DNA from: Humidesulfovibrio sp.
Lineage (GTDB): Bacteria > Desulfobacterota > Desulfovibrionia > Desulfovibrionales > Desulfovibrionaceae
DNA: 64,000 bases
Direction of reading: 5' to 3'
NCBI GenBank assembly: GCA_031292175.1
Contig: JARLHQ010000027.1
Location: 96,099-160,098 of the forward strand
A program made the translations under genes and the position numbers. The notes below the pieces were generated by a model. That model was not told the DNA's origin, made no database searches, and was given only the letters and a program-made list of their open reading frames with translations. How positions within the stretch are numbered: position 1 is the stretch's first letter; the number at the start of each line of letters is the position of its first letter. Positions 9,055 through 16,747 of this stretch are shown piece after piece.

Positions 9055-9669
9055 ATGAAAGTCATCGCCATCAATGGAAGTCCGAGAAAGGACGGCAACA
9101 CCCGCCTGCTGCTCGAAACGGCCCTAGCCCCCCTGGCCAAGGCCGGTTGGGAAACGGAGGTCGTACAACTCGGCGGCAAGAACATCCACGGCTGCCGCGC
9201 TTGCTACAAATGTTGGGAAGCACAGGATAAGCGCTGCGTCTTCGGCAAGGACGTCTTCAACGAGGTTTTCGCCAAGATCCTTGACGCTGACGCTGTCATC
9301 CTGGGCTCACCCACGTATTTTACCGATGTCACGGCGGAGATGAAAGCGTTCATCGACCGCGCGGGTTTTGTCGCCATGGCCAACGGTTGTCTGCTGGCCG
9401 GCAAGATCGGCGCAGCCGTCGTCGCCGTGCGGCGCGGCGGGGCCATCCACGTGTTCGACACCATGAACCACCTGTTTCTCATCTCGCAGATGCTCGTGCC
9501 CGGCTCGACCTACTGGAATATGGGCCACGGCTTTGAGCCCGGCACGGTGGCCGAGGAAGGCGAAGCCATGCGCAACATGCAGCACCTGGGACAGGCCATC
9601 GACTGGCTGGGCAAGGCTGTTAAGGCGAGCCCCATGCCCTACCCGGTGCGCAAAAGCGGCGAATCGTAA
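9055..9669 (+). CDS. Flavodoxin-fold NAD(P)H-dependent FMN reductase / iron-sulfur flavoprotein family
   Basis: A 204-aa flavoprotein starting with the phosphate-binding loop VIAINGSPRKDGNTRLLLE and followed by a CRACYKCW motif near residue 50. The cysteine pair is typical of the COG0655 iron-sulfur flavoprotein/reductase group. YFTDVTAEMKAFIDRAG contributes the second flavin-binding stretch. It probably reduces a quinone-like or electrophilic compound with NAD(P)H in the cytoplasm. The ATG at 9055 has GGAGG six bases upstream. Regulation by the divergent HxlR protein is likely. Confidence 0.87.
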   Translation: MKVIAINGSPRKDGNTRLLLETALAPLAKAGWETEVVQLGGKNIHGCRACYKCWEAQDKRCVFGKDVFNEVFAKILDADAVILGSPTYFTDVTAEMKAFIDRAGFVAMANGCLLAGKIGAAVVAVRRGGAIHVFDTMNHLFLISQMLVPGSTYWNMGHGFEPGTVAEEGEAMRNMQHLGQAIDWLGKAVKASPMPYPVRKSGES

Positions 9670-9675
9670 AAGACT

Positions 9676-9713
9676 GGAGGGGGTGATTCCGTGGGGAATG
9701 CACCCCCCTCTTT
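9676..9713 (+). terminator. Terminator after the flavoprotein gene
   Basis: GGAGGGGGTG and CACCCCCCTC pair around a short ATTCC/GGAAT inner stem, followed by TTT. The remainder of the gap up to 10045 is AT-richer than its surroundings and holds no gene I can support; it probably carries the arsM promoter. Confidence 0.7.
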
Positions 9714-10045
9714 CCGTTGACCATATGAACAATAACACTTTTGTATTTAAGTATATTATTCATACAGTGCGTAGCAACAATGCATCCATCGGGACACCTG
9801 CGGGCCACGCAGATGGGGCCGAATATTGCATAACTTGCGACGAAACGGGAAAACGAAAATGAATTTCTGACATGATCCCAGGTTAACAGCGCCCTCGCAA
9901 ATCTACGAGACTCCGCCAATTTCACAACACATTGTTACATCTATGCGATAGCAATCTAGACACTTCGCACAGAATGCATCCTTTTGCGCCTTCGACCGTC
10001 TTCACTGCACAACACGCCGCGAATGCGGCATCGGGAGGCGAAGAC

Positions 10046-10843
10046 ATGCAAACGGACAACGACAGCAAGATCAGGGAAACCATCCGCAAAAGGTACTCGG
10101 AAACGGCACTCGCCAGTACAGCCGGTTGCGGCTGCGGCAGTGGGTGCTGCGCCCCGCAAGGCCAAGCCACGTCCGAGGCGATGGCCATATCGGTCGGCTA
10201 CTCCGACGGGGACCTACGGATCGTCCCGGAGGGGGCAAACATGGGCCTTGGCTGCGGAAACCCCCAGACCATTGCGGCTCTCAGGCCCGGCGAGGTGGTG
10301 GTGGACCTAGGCAGCGGCGGCGGTTTCGACTGCTTCCTGGCTGCGCGCCAAGTTGGCGAGACAGGGCACGTCATCGGCGTGGACATGACGCCGGAGATGG
10401 TGGAGAAGGCCAGGAGAAACGCGGTGGCCGCCCAATGCGTCAATGCCACGTTTCGCTTGGGAGAGATCGAGCATCTGCCCGTGGCTGACGCCGAAGCCGA
10501 TGTCGTGCTCTCCAACTGCGTGATCAACCTGAGCACGGACAAGGGACAGGTGTTCCGGGAGTCCTTCCGGGTGCTGAAGAAAGGCGGCAGGTTGGCAATT
10601 GCCGACATCGTGGCCGTTGCGGGCATGCCCGAGGACATCCGGGCGAACGTCATGCTCCACGCCGAATGCGTTGCTGGGGCGGCACGTGTGGAGGCCCTGG
10701 AGGGCATGATGCGAGCAGCCGGATTCCAGCATGTGTCCATCCGTCTCAAGCCGGAAAGCGGCAGGATGATGGACGAGATGTTTCCTGGCCTGGGTCTGGG
10801 CAAAATCGTGGCATCGGCCGTGATTGAGGCAACCAAGGAGTAA
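10046..10843 (+). CDS. arsM: Arsenite S-adenosylmethionine methyltransferase ArsM
   Basis: A 265-aa class I methyltransferase that methylates As(III), producing mono-, di- and trimethylarsenicals. The SAM-binding motif is VVDLGSGGGFDCFLAARQVG (about residue 90). The arsenic-binding cysteines expected for ArsM are visible: an N-terminal CGCGSGCC cluster, one in VLSNCVINLS and one in HAECVAGA. The ATG at 10046 follows GGGAGGCGAAGAC. It is followed after 11 bp by a SigZ-type sigma factor, which probably shares its transcript. No arsR or arsenic efflux gene lies in the window. Confidence 0.93.
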   Translation: MQTDNDSKIRETIRKRYSETALASTAGCGCGSGCCAPQGQATSEAMAISVGYSDGDLRIVPEGANMGLGCGNPQTIAALRPGEVVVDLGSGGGFDCFLAARQVGETGHVIGVDMTPEMVEKARRNAVAAQCVNATFRLGEIEHLPVADAEADVVLSNCVINLSTDKGQVFRESFRVLKKGGRLAIADIVAVAGMPEDIRANVMLHAECVAGAARVEALEGMMRAAGFQHVSIRLKPESGRMMDEMFPGLGLGKIVASAVIEATKE

Positions 10844-10854
10844 GGGCGCGGCGC

Positions 10855-11412
10855 ATGCGGCAGAAGCTGGAAATGATCTGGCAGGAGCACCGGGGCGAAC
10901 TCAAGTCCTTTATTTTGAAGCGGGTGCGGTCATCGGCCGAGGCCGAGGACATTCTCCACGACGTGTTTCTCAAGATGCTGTCCAGCCTCGCTTCGGTGCA
11001 GCGGATGGACCACCTGCGGGCCTGGCTGTTCACCGTGGCGCGCAATGCCGTGACGGACCACTTCCGGAGCAAACGGCCCATGGACGAACTCCCGGAGGAA
11101 TTGGCCGATCCCGGCCCTGAGCTTGGCAGCGGCCCCCCGGAAGACATCGGTTCCTGTCTGAGGCCGATGATAGAAGCCCTGCCGGAAAAGGTCCGTGCGG
11201 CGCTGATCATGGCCGACCTGGAGGAGGTCAAGCAACGCGAGGTGGCTGAGCGCCTGGGCATATCCCTGCCTGCGGTCAAGTCCAGGGTGTTGCGCGGGCG
11301 ACTTCTGGTCCGGCGGATGATTGAGGACTGCTGTCATCTGGAGCTGGACGCCAGGGGGGGCATCATGAACTACACCCGCAAGCAGAAGGGCTGTCCGCAC
11401 TGCGGTCCGTGA
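10855..11412 (+). CDS. sigZ: RNA polymerase sigma factor, SigZ-type ECF
   Basis: A 185-aa ECF sigma factor. Region 2 covers about residues 10-75 (AEDILHDVFLKMLSSL, then HLRAWLFTVARNAVTDHFR) and region 4 about 105-160 (LPEKVRAALIMADLEEVKQR, EVAERLGISLPAVKSRVLRG). The C-terminal tail carries EDCCHLELD and ends in GCPHCGP, matching the Cys-rich tail of the SigZ subgroup. No anti-sigma factor gene lies beside it. Cysteines in the tail could bind a metal, As(III) or a thiol oxidant directly (inference). It follows arsM by 11 bp. Confidence 0.9.
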   Translation: MRQKLEMIWQEHRGELKSFILKRVRSSAEAEDILHDVFLKMLSSLASVQRMDHLRAWLFTVARNAVTDHFRSKRPMDELPEELADPGPELGSGPPEDIGSCLRPMIEALPEKVRAALIMADLEEVKQREVAERLGISLPAVKSRVLRGRLLVRRMIEDCCHLELDARGGIMNYTRKQKGCPHCGP

Positions 11413-11487
11413 ACCAATTCCGCATCCTGGCAACGCGGGAAGGCCTGCCGAGTGGCGGGTCTTCCCGTGTGCATGGGTGCGTTGGCC

Positions 11488-11718
11488 CTACTTCCCAAAA
11501 GGACACTGGGGGAAGGTGCTGGTGTGGCAGTCCAGGCAGAAGCCGCCCTCGGCCATCTGCGCCAGGTCGCGGCAGGAGATTTCAATCCCGGCCAGCGCGC
11601 GAGGCGACGCGGCGATGCTGCTGACTCCTGCCAAGAGATTAAAGTTTCAATGCCCCCCCGGCCCCTTCATGGCAACCCGGTGGGCAAAAATGGCTGCGTC
11701 GTTGATTCCACGGCCCAT
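11488..11718 (-). pseudogene. Small Cys-rich reading frame with one in-frame UGA (pseudogene or selenoprotein)
   Basis: Reading one frame from ATG 11718 to TAG 11488 gives 76 residues interrupted once by TGA at 11647-11649. Upstream part: MGRGINDAAIFAHRVAMK then GPGGH. Downstream part: NFNLLAGVSSIAASPRALAG, then ISCRDLAQMAEGG and FCLDCHTSTFPQCPFGK. Both halves look like real coding sequence and the frame is kept across the TGA. Five or more possible metal ligands (Cys, His) resemble a cluster- or metal-binding protein. No strong ribosome-binding site is seen at ATG 11718; the frame stays open upstream to a TTG at 11751. The same organism appears to use UGA as Sec at 16463, so a selenoprotein is possible; a nonsense-mutated remnant is the plainer alternative. 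Confidence 0.4.
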
Positions 11719-11808
11719 CCCAATGAGATAGGGGAGCAGAGAGGGCCTCAAAACAGTGAGCGGGGTGCCGGGGCGGAGCCCCCGAAAAACATGGAGGCGG
11801 CGCTTGTC

Positions 11809-12078
11809 CTAACGCCCGTCCCTGGTGTCGTGACGGTTTTTCAAGGTCACACCGGCCAGGCAGCCGCAGAGCAAACCCAAGCCCAGCATGCGCCCCATCT
11901 CCGCGCCGGGGATGAGCCAGCCCGCTATGATCCCGAGCGATCCGCCGATGACGATGCCCCGCGCCAGATAGTTGAGCGTCCCGGCGAAGCGCTTGTCCGC
12001 GGGGCTCAGGCCTTCGTCCAGCGGGGCGCTTTTCAGCCCGGTCCCGTCCTTGTGTTCACGTTTGGCTTGTTTGCCCAT
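11809..12078 (-). CDS. Small two-helix membrane protein (AtpZ/AtpI-like, tentative)
   Basis: An 89-aa protein with a charged N-terminal half (KQAKREHKDG) and two hydrophobic helices (YLARGIVIGGSLGIIAGWLI and MLGLGLLCGCLAGVTL). The glycine-rich two-helix pattern resembles AtpZ/AtpI-like proteins, but this is weak and no ATP synthase gene is nearby. The ATG at 12078 follows GGAGGGCGC, a very good ribosome-binding site, so an upstream start is unlikely. It is transcribed toward the UGA-containing small frame. Function unknown. Confidence 0.6.
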   Translation of the reverse strand: MGKQAKREHKDGTGLKSAPLDEGLSPADKRFAGTLNYLARGIVIGGSLGIIAGWLIPGAEMGRMLGLGLLCGCLAGVTLKNRHDTRDGR

Positions 12079-12188
12079 GCGCCCTCCTGCGGCCATGCCG
12101 CGCGCGGATACAACCACAAATCCGCCTGATTCTCAAGGTCTGGAGGCAATCATTACCGTTGTGGAGGGAATTACCTCCCCCTCGTTAC

Positions 12189-12217
12189 TTGACATCGACT
12201 TTCAATTTCATTATCTT
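12189..12217 (+). promoter_or_regulatory. Promoter of the feo operon with a possible Fur-box half
   Basis: TTGACA at 12189-12194 and TATCTT at 12212-12217, spaced by 17 bp. The sequence 12197-12215 matches the 19-bp Fur consensus in 12 positions and its right half (TCATTATC) is exact, overlapping the -10. Ferrous-iron genes are usually Fur repressed, so iron regulation is likely but not proven. Confidence 0.5.
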
Positions 12218-12270
12218 TCTTCATGACAGCGCAGGCCCGCGTGGGCGCGTCGAACCAAGGAGAGAGAATC

Positions 12271-12501
12271 ATGTGGCAGAACATCATCGTCTTTGCGATC
12301 GTCGCCCTGGCCGGAGGGATCACCCTCTGGCGCGTTTACAAGAAATTTACTGGTCAATCAGCATGTTGTGGCGGAGAGGGCAGTTGCAAGGGGTCCTGCG
12401 GCGGAGGCGTGCCTTGGGAATCCGGGAAGCCCGGCGGCAAGAGTCAGGGCCCCGCGCAGAGGGAGACCACGTCCTGCGGCAGCTGCTGCAACCCACGTTG
12501 A
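12271..12501 (+). CDS. FeoB-associated Cys-rich membrane peptide
   Basis: A 76-aa protein with one N-terminal membrane helix (IIVFAIVALAGGITLWRVYK) and a cytoplasmic Gly/Cys-rich tail (ACCGGEGSCKGSCGG; TSCGSCCNPR at the end). This is the FeoC-position small Cys-rich protein frequently annotated beside FeoB. It may help iron handling on the inner face of FeoB. The ATG at 12271 has AAGGAGAG upstream. It is the first gene of the feo operon. Confidence 0.85.
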   Translation: MWQNIIVFAIVALAGGITLWRVYKKFTGQSACCGGEGSCKGSCGGGVPWESGKPGGKSQGPAQRETTSCGSCCNPR

Positions 12502-12556
12502 CCCGCGCCAATCCCCGGCCACGCCTGCAACGCCCGTAACGAGTAAGGAGCCTCCC

Positions 12557-12796
12557 ATGAATTCGTGCATCACCCTGCGCCGCGCGCAGGTTAACAAGAA
12601 ACTGCGCATCTGCTCCATCGACGCCCAGGGCGAGTTGGGCCGCAGGATACGGGACATGGGGCTCATCCCCGGCGCGGAACTGACCGTGGTGGGCAAGGCT
12701 CCGCTCAAGGATCCCGTGGCCCTGCGCCTGCGGGACTTTACCCTGACCCTGCGCAACAGCGAGGCCGACCACATCGTGGTGGAGCCCGCGGAGTAG
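12557..12796 (+). CDS. feoA: Ferrous iron transport protein FeoA
   Basis: A 79-aa SH3-like FeoA protein: a central ELGRRIRDMGLIPGAELTVV (the LxxMGLxPG hallmark) and VALRLRDFTLTLR. It binds FeoB and supports GTP-driven Fe(II) import. The ATG at 12557 has AAGGAG ten bases upstream; feoB starts 4 bp after its stop. Confidence 0.93.
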   Translation: MNSCITLRRAQVNKKLRICSIDAQGELGRRIRDMGLIPGAELTVVGKAPLKDPVALRLRDFTLTLRNSEADHIVVEPAE

Positions 12797-12800
12797 ATTC

Positions 12801-14993
12801 ATGTCCCCAAAAACGCTGACCATCGGTCTCGCTGGCAATCCAAATTGCGGCAAGACCACCATGTTCAACGCTCTCACCGGTGCCCACCAGCATGTGGGCA
12901 ACTGGCCGGGCGTCACTGTGGAGAAAAAATCCGGCAGCATCCAGATGGGCGAGCTGACCCTCGACGTGGTGGATCTGCCGGGCACCTATTCGCTCACTGC
13001 CTACTCCGAGGAGGAGAAGGCGGCGCGCAACTTCCTCACCAACGACCATCCCCACGTGGTCATCAATGTGCTGAACGCCGACTGCCTGGAGCGCAACCTC
13101 TACCTGGCCATCCAGATCATGGAACTGGGCGTGCCGCTGGTTCTGGCGCTCAACATGATGGACGAGGTGCGCAAGGCGGGCAAGGACATCGACGTGCCCT
13201 TGCTCACCAAGCTCATAGGCTGCCCGGCCGTGGAGACCGTGGCCCGCCAGGGCAAAGGCAAGCGCGAACTTTTGGACGAAGCCATCCGCGTCGCCACCAC
13301 CATGTACGGGCGCGCCGAGCCCTTGCGCATCTCCTACGGCCCGGACCTGGATCCGGTGCTGGAGGAAATGGAGCCGATCATCAGCCAGGCCGGGCTCCTG
13401 GCCGACAAAGGTCCGGCCCGCTGGGTGGGCATCAAGTACCTGGAGGGCGATCCCTCGGTGATCCGCACCGGCCAGGAGCGGGACGCGGCCGTCTCAAGCC
13501 GGCTTGAGGCCATGGTGGCCAAGGTCGCCCAGCATTTGCAAGCCACCCTGGGCGCCGTCCCGGAGGGCATCATCGCCGACTACCGCTACGGCTATCTCGC
13601 GGGCATCGCCAGGCAGGTGGTGCGCTACCCCAGCATCAACGCCGAGCGCATCCGCATGTCCGACCGCATCGACCGGGTGCTCACCCACCAGTTCGCCGGG
13701 CCCGTGGTCATGGGCCTGATCATCTATTTTCTATACACCGTCACCTTCGCCCTGGGCAGATTCCCCATGGACGGCGTGGTCGCGGCCTTCGGCTGGCTCG
13801 GCGACATGATCCGGGGCGCCATGGGCGAAGGGCTCCTGCGCTCGCTCATCGTGGACGGCGCCATCGCCGGCGTGGGCGGGGTCATGGGCTTCGTGCCGCT
13901 CATCATGATCATGTTCTTCCTGCTCTCCGCGCTGGAGGACTCGGGCTACGTGGCGCGCATGGCCTACATGCTCGACCGTGTGTTCCGCCTCTTCGGGCTG
14001 CATGGCACCAGTGTGCTGCCCTTCATCATCTCCGGCGGCATCGCGGGCGGCTGCGCCGTGCCCGGCGTCATGGCCTCGCGCACCCTGCGCAGCCCCAAGG
14101 AAAAGCTCGCCACGATCCTGGTGGCGCCTTTCATGACCTGCGGCGCCAAGGTGCCGGTGTTCCTTATGCTCGCCGCGGCCTTCTTCCCCGGTTCCGAGGC
14201 CAACGTCATGACCATCGTGACCCTCTGCGCCTGGGTGGCCGCCATGCTGGTGGCCAAGCTGCTGCGCAGCACCGTGGTCAAGGGCGAGAGCACGCCCTTC
14301 GTCATGGAATTGCCGCCCTACCGCATGCCGACCCTGCGCGGTCTGTGCATCCACACCTGGGAGCGCTCCTGGCAGTACATGTGCAAGGCGGGCACCGTAA
14401 TCCTGGGCATCTCCATCCTGCTGTGGGCGGCCATGACCTTCCCCAGCCTGTCCGCAGACCAGGTGAAGCCGTTCACCGACCGCATCGCGGCCATCCAGGC
14501 CCAGGCGGACGAGGGCAAGGCTCCCGCCATCGGCGTCGCCTCGACGTCCCCCCAGGAGGCCATCAAGGCCATCGAGTCGGAAAAGGCCGAGGCCGAGCTG
14601 CTCAACTCCATCGGCGGGCGCGCGGGCGTGGCCATGGAGAAGCTTACGGCTCCGGCTGGGTTCACCTGGCGCGTGAACATCGCACTTTTGGGCGGTTTCG
14701 CGGCCAAGGAAGTCATCGTCTCCACCCTCGGCACAGCCTATTCCCTCGGCAAGATCGAGACCAAGGACTCCGCGCCGCTGTCGGAGAAGATCGCGCAGGA
14801 TCCGTCCTTCTCCAAGGCCGGGGCGGTGGCGCTCATTGCCTTCGTCATCCTGTACGCGCCCTGCTTCGTCACCATCGTGGCCATGGCCAAGGAGGTGGGC
14901 TGGAAGTGGGCGGCCTTCTCCATGGGCTTCAACACGGCCCTGGCCTACCTCGTTGCGGTGTTCCTCTTCCAGGCCGCACGACTGCTGGCCTAG
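12801..14993 (+). CDS. feoB: Ferrous iron transporter FeoB
   Basis: A 730-aa inner-membrane Fe(II) permease with an N-terminal G domain. G1 is GNPNCGKTTMF (residue ~12), the G3 region is DLPGTYSLTAYS, and G4 is LNMMDE. A helical GDI-like region follows to about residue 270. The transmembrane part has the two Gate motifs, the first around GTSVLPFIISGGIAGGCAVPG and the second around AAKEVIVSTLG. Full length for the family. It ends the feo operon; a strong terminator follows about 100 bp later. Confidence 0.97.
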   Translation: MSPKTLTIGLAGNPNCGKTTMFNALTGAHQHVGNWPGVTVEKKSGSIQMGELTLDVVDLPGTYSLTAYSEEEKAARNFLTNDHPHVVINVLNADCLERNLYLAIQIMELGVPLVLALNMMDEVRKAGKDIDVPLLTKLIGCPAVETVARQGKGKRELLDEAIRVATTMYGRAEPLRISYGPDLDPVLEEMEPIISQAGLLADKGPARWVGIKYLEGDPSVIRTGQERDAAVSSRLEAMVAKVAQHLQATLGAVPEGIIADYRYGYLAGIARQVVRYPSINAERIRMSDRIDRVLTHQFAGPVVMGLIIYFLYTVTFALGRFPMDGVVAAFGWLGDMIRGAMGEGLLRSLIVDGAIAGVGGVMGFVPLIMIMFFLLSALEDSGYVARMAYMLDRVFRLFGLHGTSVLPFIISGGIAGGCAVPGVMASRTLRSPKEKLATILVAPFMTCGAKVPVFLMLAAAFFPGSEANVMTIVTLCAWVAAMLVAKLLRSTVVKGESTPFVMELPPYRMPTLRGLCIHTWERSWQYMCKAGTVILGISILLWAAMTFPSLSADQVKPFTDRIAAIQAQADEGKAPAIGVASTSPQEAIKAIESEKAEAELLNSIGGRAGVAMEKLTAPAGFTWRVNIALLGGFAAKEVIVSTLGTAYSLGKIETKDSAPLSEKIAQDPSFSKAGAVALIAFVILYAPCFVTIVAMAKEVGWKWAAFSMGFNTALAYLVAVFLFQAARLLA

Positions 14994-15095
14994 GCTTCAT
15001 ACCCGAGACACTCCTCCTCCACTCTTGCAAACGGGCTCCCGGAGATCGGCTCCGGGGGCCCCAGGCAAGGCTGGAGCACGCATCAAAGAGCGGGC

Positions 15096-15136
15096 AAAAG
15101 TCCGGGCTCCCTCTCGCGAGCCCGGACTTTTCTTTT
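15096..15136 (+). terminator. Strong terminator of the feo operon
   Basis: A 13-bp perfect stem AAAAGTCCGGGCT / AGCCCGGACTTTT followed by CTTTTG. Confidence 0.88.
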
Positions 15137-15262
15137 GTCCGCAAACCGGATACCCAGGGGAAACACGTGCATCGCGCAAGCCCGCGCCCCCCGGCCGCCA
15201 GACGACGCCCCGCCGTCTGACCCCACACCCGCGCCGGGACAACCCTCAGCATAGGAGCCCGC

Positions 15263-15652
15263 ATGCCCCTTGATCCCAAAGCCGTCCACACCGCCGCCGC
15301 CCCCGCCGCCATCGGCCCGTACAGCCAGGCCGTCACCTGCGGAGGCCTCGTTTATCTGAGCGGCCAGCTCGGCAGCGACCCCAAGACCGGGGTCATCCCC
15401 GAAGACTTCGCGGCCCAGGTCCGCCAGGCTTTGACGAACCTCAAAGCCATCGTCGAGGCCGCAGGCTCCAACCTGGACCGTGTACTCTCCGTGGACGTCT
15501 TCCTCATCGACATGGGGAACTTCGGCGCCTTCAACGAGATTTACACCAGCTATTTCCAGAACCACCTTCCGGCGCGCGCCGTCATCGGCGTGGCCGCCCT
15601 GCCGCGCGAGGCCCAGGTGGAAATCCGCTGCGTGGCCGCCCAGGCCAGCTAG
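15263..15652 (+). CDS. ridA: RidA family 2-iminobutanoate/2-iminopropanoate deaminase
   Basis: A 129-aa Rid/YjgF protein that hydrolyses reactive enamine/imine intermediates from PLP enzymes. Visible motifs: AAPAAIGPYSQAV (substrate-site Ser/Tyr), GLVYLSGQLG, and RAVIGVAALPREAQVEIRCV containing the catalytic Arg. The length is exactly that of the family. It stands alone between the feo terminator and the convergent IscA-like gene. Confidence 0.95.
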   Translation: MPLDPKAVHTAAAPAAIGPYSQAVTCGGLVYLSGQLGSDPKTGVIPEDFAAQVRQALTNLKAIVEAAGSNLDRVLSVDVFLIDMGNFGAFNEIYTSYFQNHLPARAVIGVAALPREAQVEIRCVAAQAS

Positions 15653-15667
15653 CCGTTTCCAAGACGC

Positions 15668-15705
15668 AAAAAAAGCGGCTGTCCCGATCGTCTCGGGACA
15701 GCCGC
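15668..15705 (-). terminator. Terminator of the IscA-like gene
   Basis: GCGGCTGTCCCGA / TCGGGACAGCCGC stem. Read on the minus strand it is followed by seven U residues, so it ends the minus-strand gene rather than ridA. Confidence 0.85.
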
Positions 15706-15728
15706 CTGCCAAAGCCTTAAAGCCGCCC

Positions 15729-16079
15729 TTAGGAACAACCGCAGCCGCTGGACTCGCCGCCGCCGCCGCAGCCCCCGGAACCGCAGCCTCCGGAGCCGCA
15801 GCTGCCGCCACCGCCCATGGGGTTTTCGGAATCGACGCTGAAGCCGTACTCGGTCATGTCTATGGAGATAGCGCCAGCAGCAGCCAGCAGGGTCTTTTCG
15901 GCCAGCAGGGTGTAGCCGCCCGCGTCAAAGGTGGCGTCGTCGTCCTTGGCCTCGTCGAGCGCCAGGGAAAGCTTGGGGCCGCAGCAGCCGCCAGCCAGGA
16001 ACACGCGGATGGGAGACTTTTCCTTGTCCGCGAAATAGCCGTCCAACTGCGCCTTTGCGGAATCGCTCAGTGTGATCAT
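15729..16079 (-). CDS. IscA/HesB-family iron-sulfur protein with Gly-Cys tail (Cys form)
   Basis: A 116-aa HesB-fold protein (VFLAGGCCGPKLSLALDE at about residues 26-43), placing Cys32 and Cys33 at the first conserved ligand position. The usual C-terminal CGCG of IscA is replaced by a long glycine-cysteine tail (about residues 90-116, with four Cys in GxCGSGGCGSGGC-type repeats and a final GCGCS). It is a close paralog of the UGA-containing gene upstream: the first 25 residues are nearly identical (AKAQLDGYFADKEKSPIR in both). The start has GGAG upstream. Role is probably iron or iron-sulfur cluster handling; the exact client is unknown. Confidence 0.85.
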   Translation of the reverse strand: MITLSDSAKAQLDGYFADKEKSPIRVFLAGGCCGPKLSLALDEAKDDDATFDAGGYTLLAEKTLLAAAGAISIDMTEYGFSVDSENPMGGGGSCGSGGCGSGGCGGGGESSGCGCS

Positions 16080-16175
16080 GGGGAGAACTCCTTTGTGCGC
16101 CTCCTTGGCGCGCTGTCATGTCTGCGGCAGATGCGTCAAACGGGCTGCCCGGCTTCCTCGCTGGTCTTGCCCCTC

Positions 16176-16214
16176 AAAAAAAATGGGGCGTCTCTCCTGG
16201 TGGAATGACGCCCC
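16176..16214 (-). terminator. Terminator of the HesB-like selenoprotein gene
   Basis: GGGGCGTC / GACGCCCC stem with a 14-nt loop; on the minus strand it is followed by eight U residues. The two HesB-like genes are therefore separately terminated. Confidence 0.85.
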
Positions 16215-16237
16215 TGTCTGACTGTGGTGTATGAGCT

Positions 16238-16561
16238 CTAGCTGGAGCAGCTTCCGCCACTGCAACTGCCGCCGCAACTCCCACCCCCTGCCTGCATGGG
16301 GTGTTCCGAATCGACGGTGAACCCGTACTGGGTCATGTCGATGCGGATGGTTCCGGTCTGCTCACTCAGGGTCCGCTCCACTACGAAGCTGTAGCCCTGC
16401 ACGTCATAGGTGTCGTCATTCTCACGCGGCTCATCCAGAGCCAGCGAAAGCCTCGGGCCGCTTCAACCCCCGGATGCCATGAAAATGCGGATCGGGGATT
16501 TTTCCTTGTCCGCGAAGTACCCGTCCAGTTGGGCCTTCGCGTCATTGGTCAGTTCAACCAT
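16238..16561 (-). CDS. HesB-like selenoprotein (UGA = selenocysteine at residue 33)
   Basis: A 107-residue frame from ATG 16561 to TAG 16238 with a single TGA at 16463-16465. The translation MVELTNDAKAQLDGYFADKE ... FMASGG-U-SGPRLSLALDE aligns the UGA with a conserved HesB cysteine (Cys32 of the adjacent paralog). This is the pattern of the HesB-related selenoprotein family (TIGR01911), in which several members carry Sec at this position. The rest of the domain is intact (IRIDMTQYGFTVDSEHPM) and it ends in a GGGSCGGSCSGGSCSS tail. A GCGGC (16457-16461) / GCCGC (16426-16430) pairing just 3' of the UGA could form a SECIS-like stem. Conventional gene callers would split or lose this gene. Function is presumed to be redox-active metal/cluster handling. 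Confidence 0.8.
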
Positions 16562-16747
16562 CTCTGCCTCCTTGGAGCGTTGGTGGAAGCCGTTAGATAA
16601 TGATGGCCCCAGCCTTTGTCAAATAAGTAAGGGGCGGGCCTCCAGACGTTGACCGAATGGTGACTCTGGGCTACATCGCGGGTTGCTGATGGACATGTCG
16701 TCCGTCTCCATTGTCCTTTCATTTTCGCTTCTTGAGCGAGGCAGCGC

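Noticed and set aside
16238..16561. Treating the HesB-like gene as a simple nonsense pseudogene
   Set aside because: The TGA falls exactly on the conserved cysteine, the rest is intact, and Sec at this site is a known family property.
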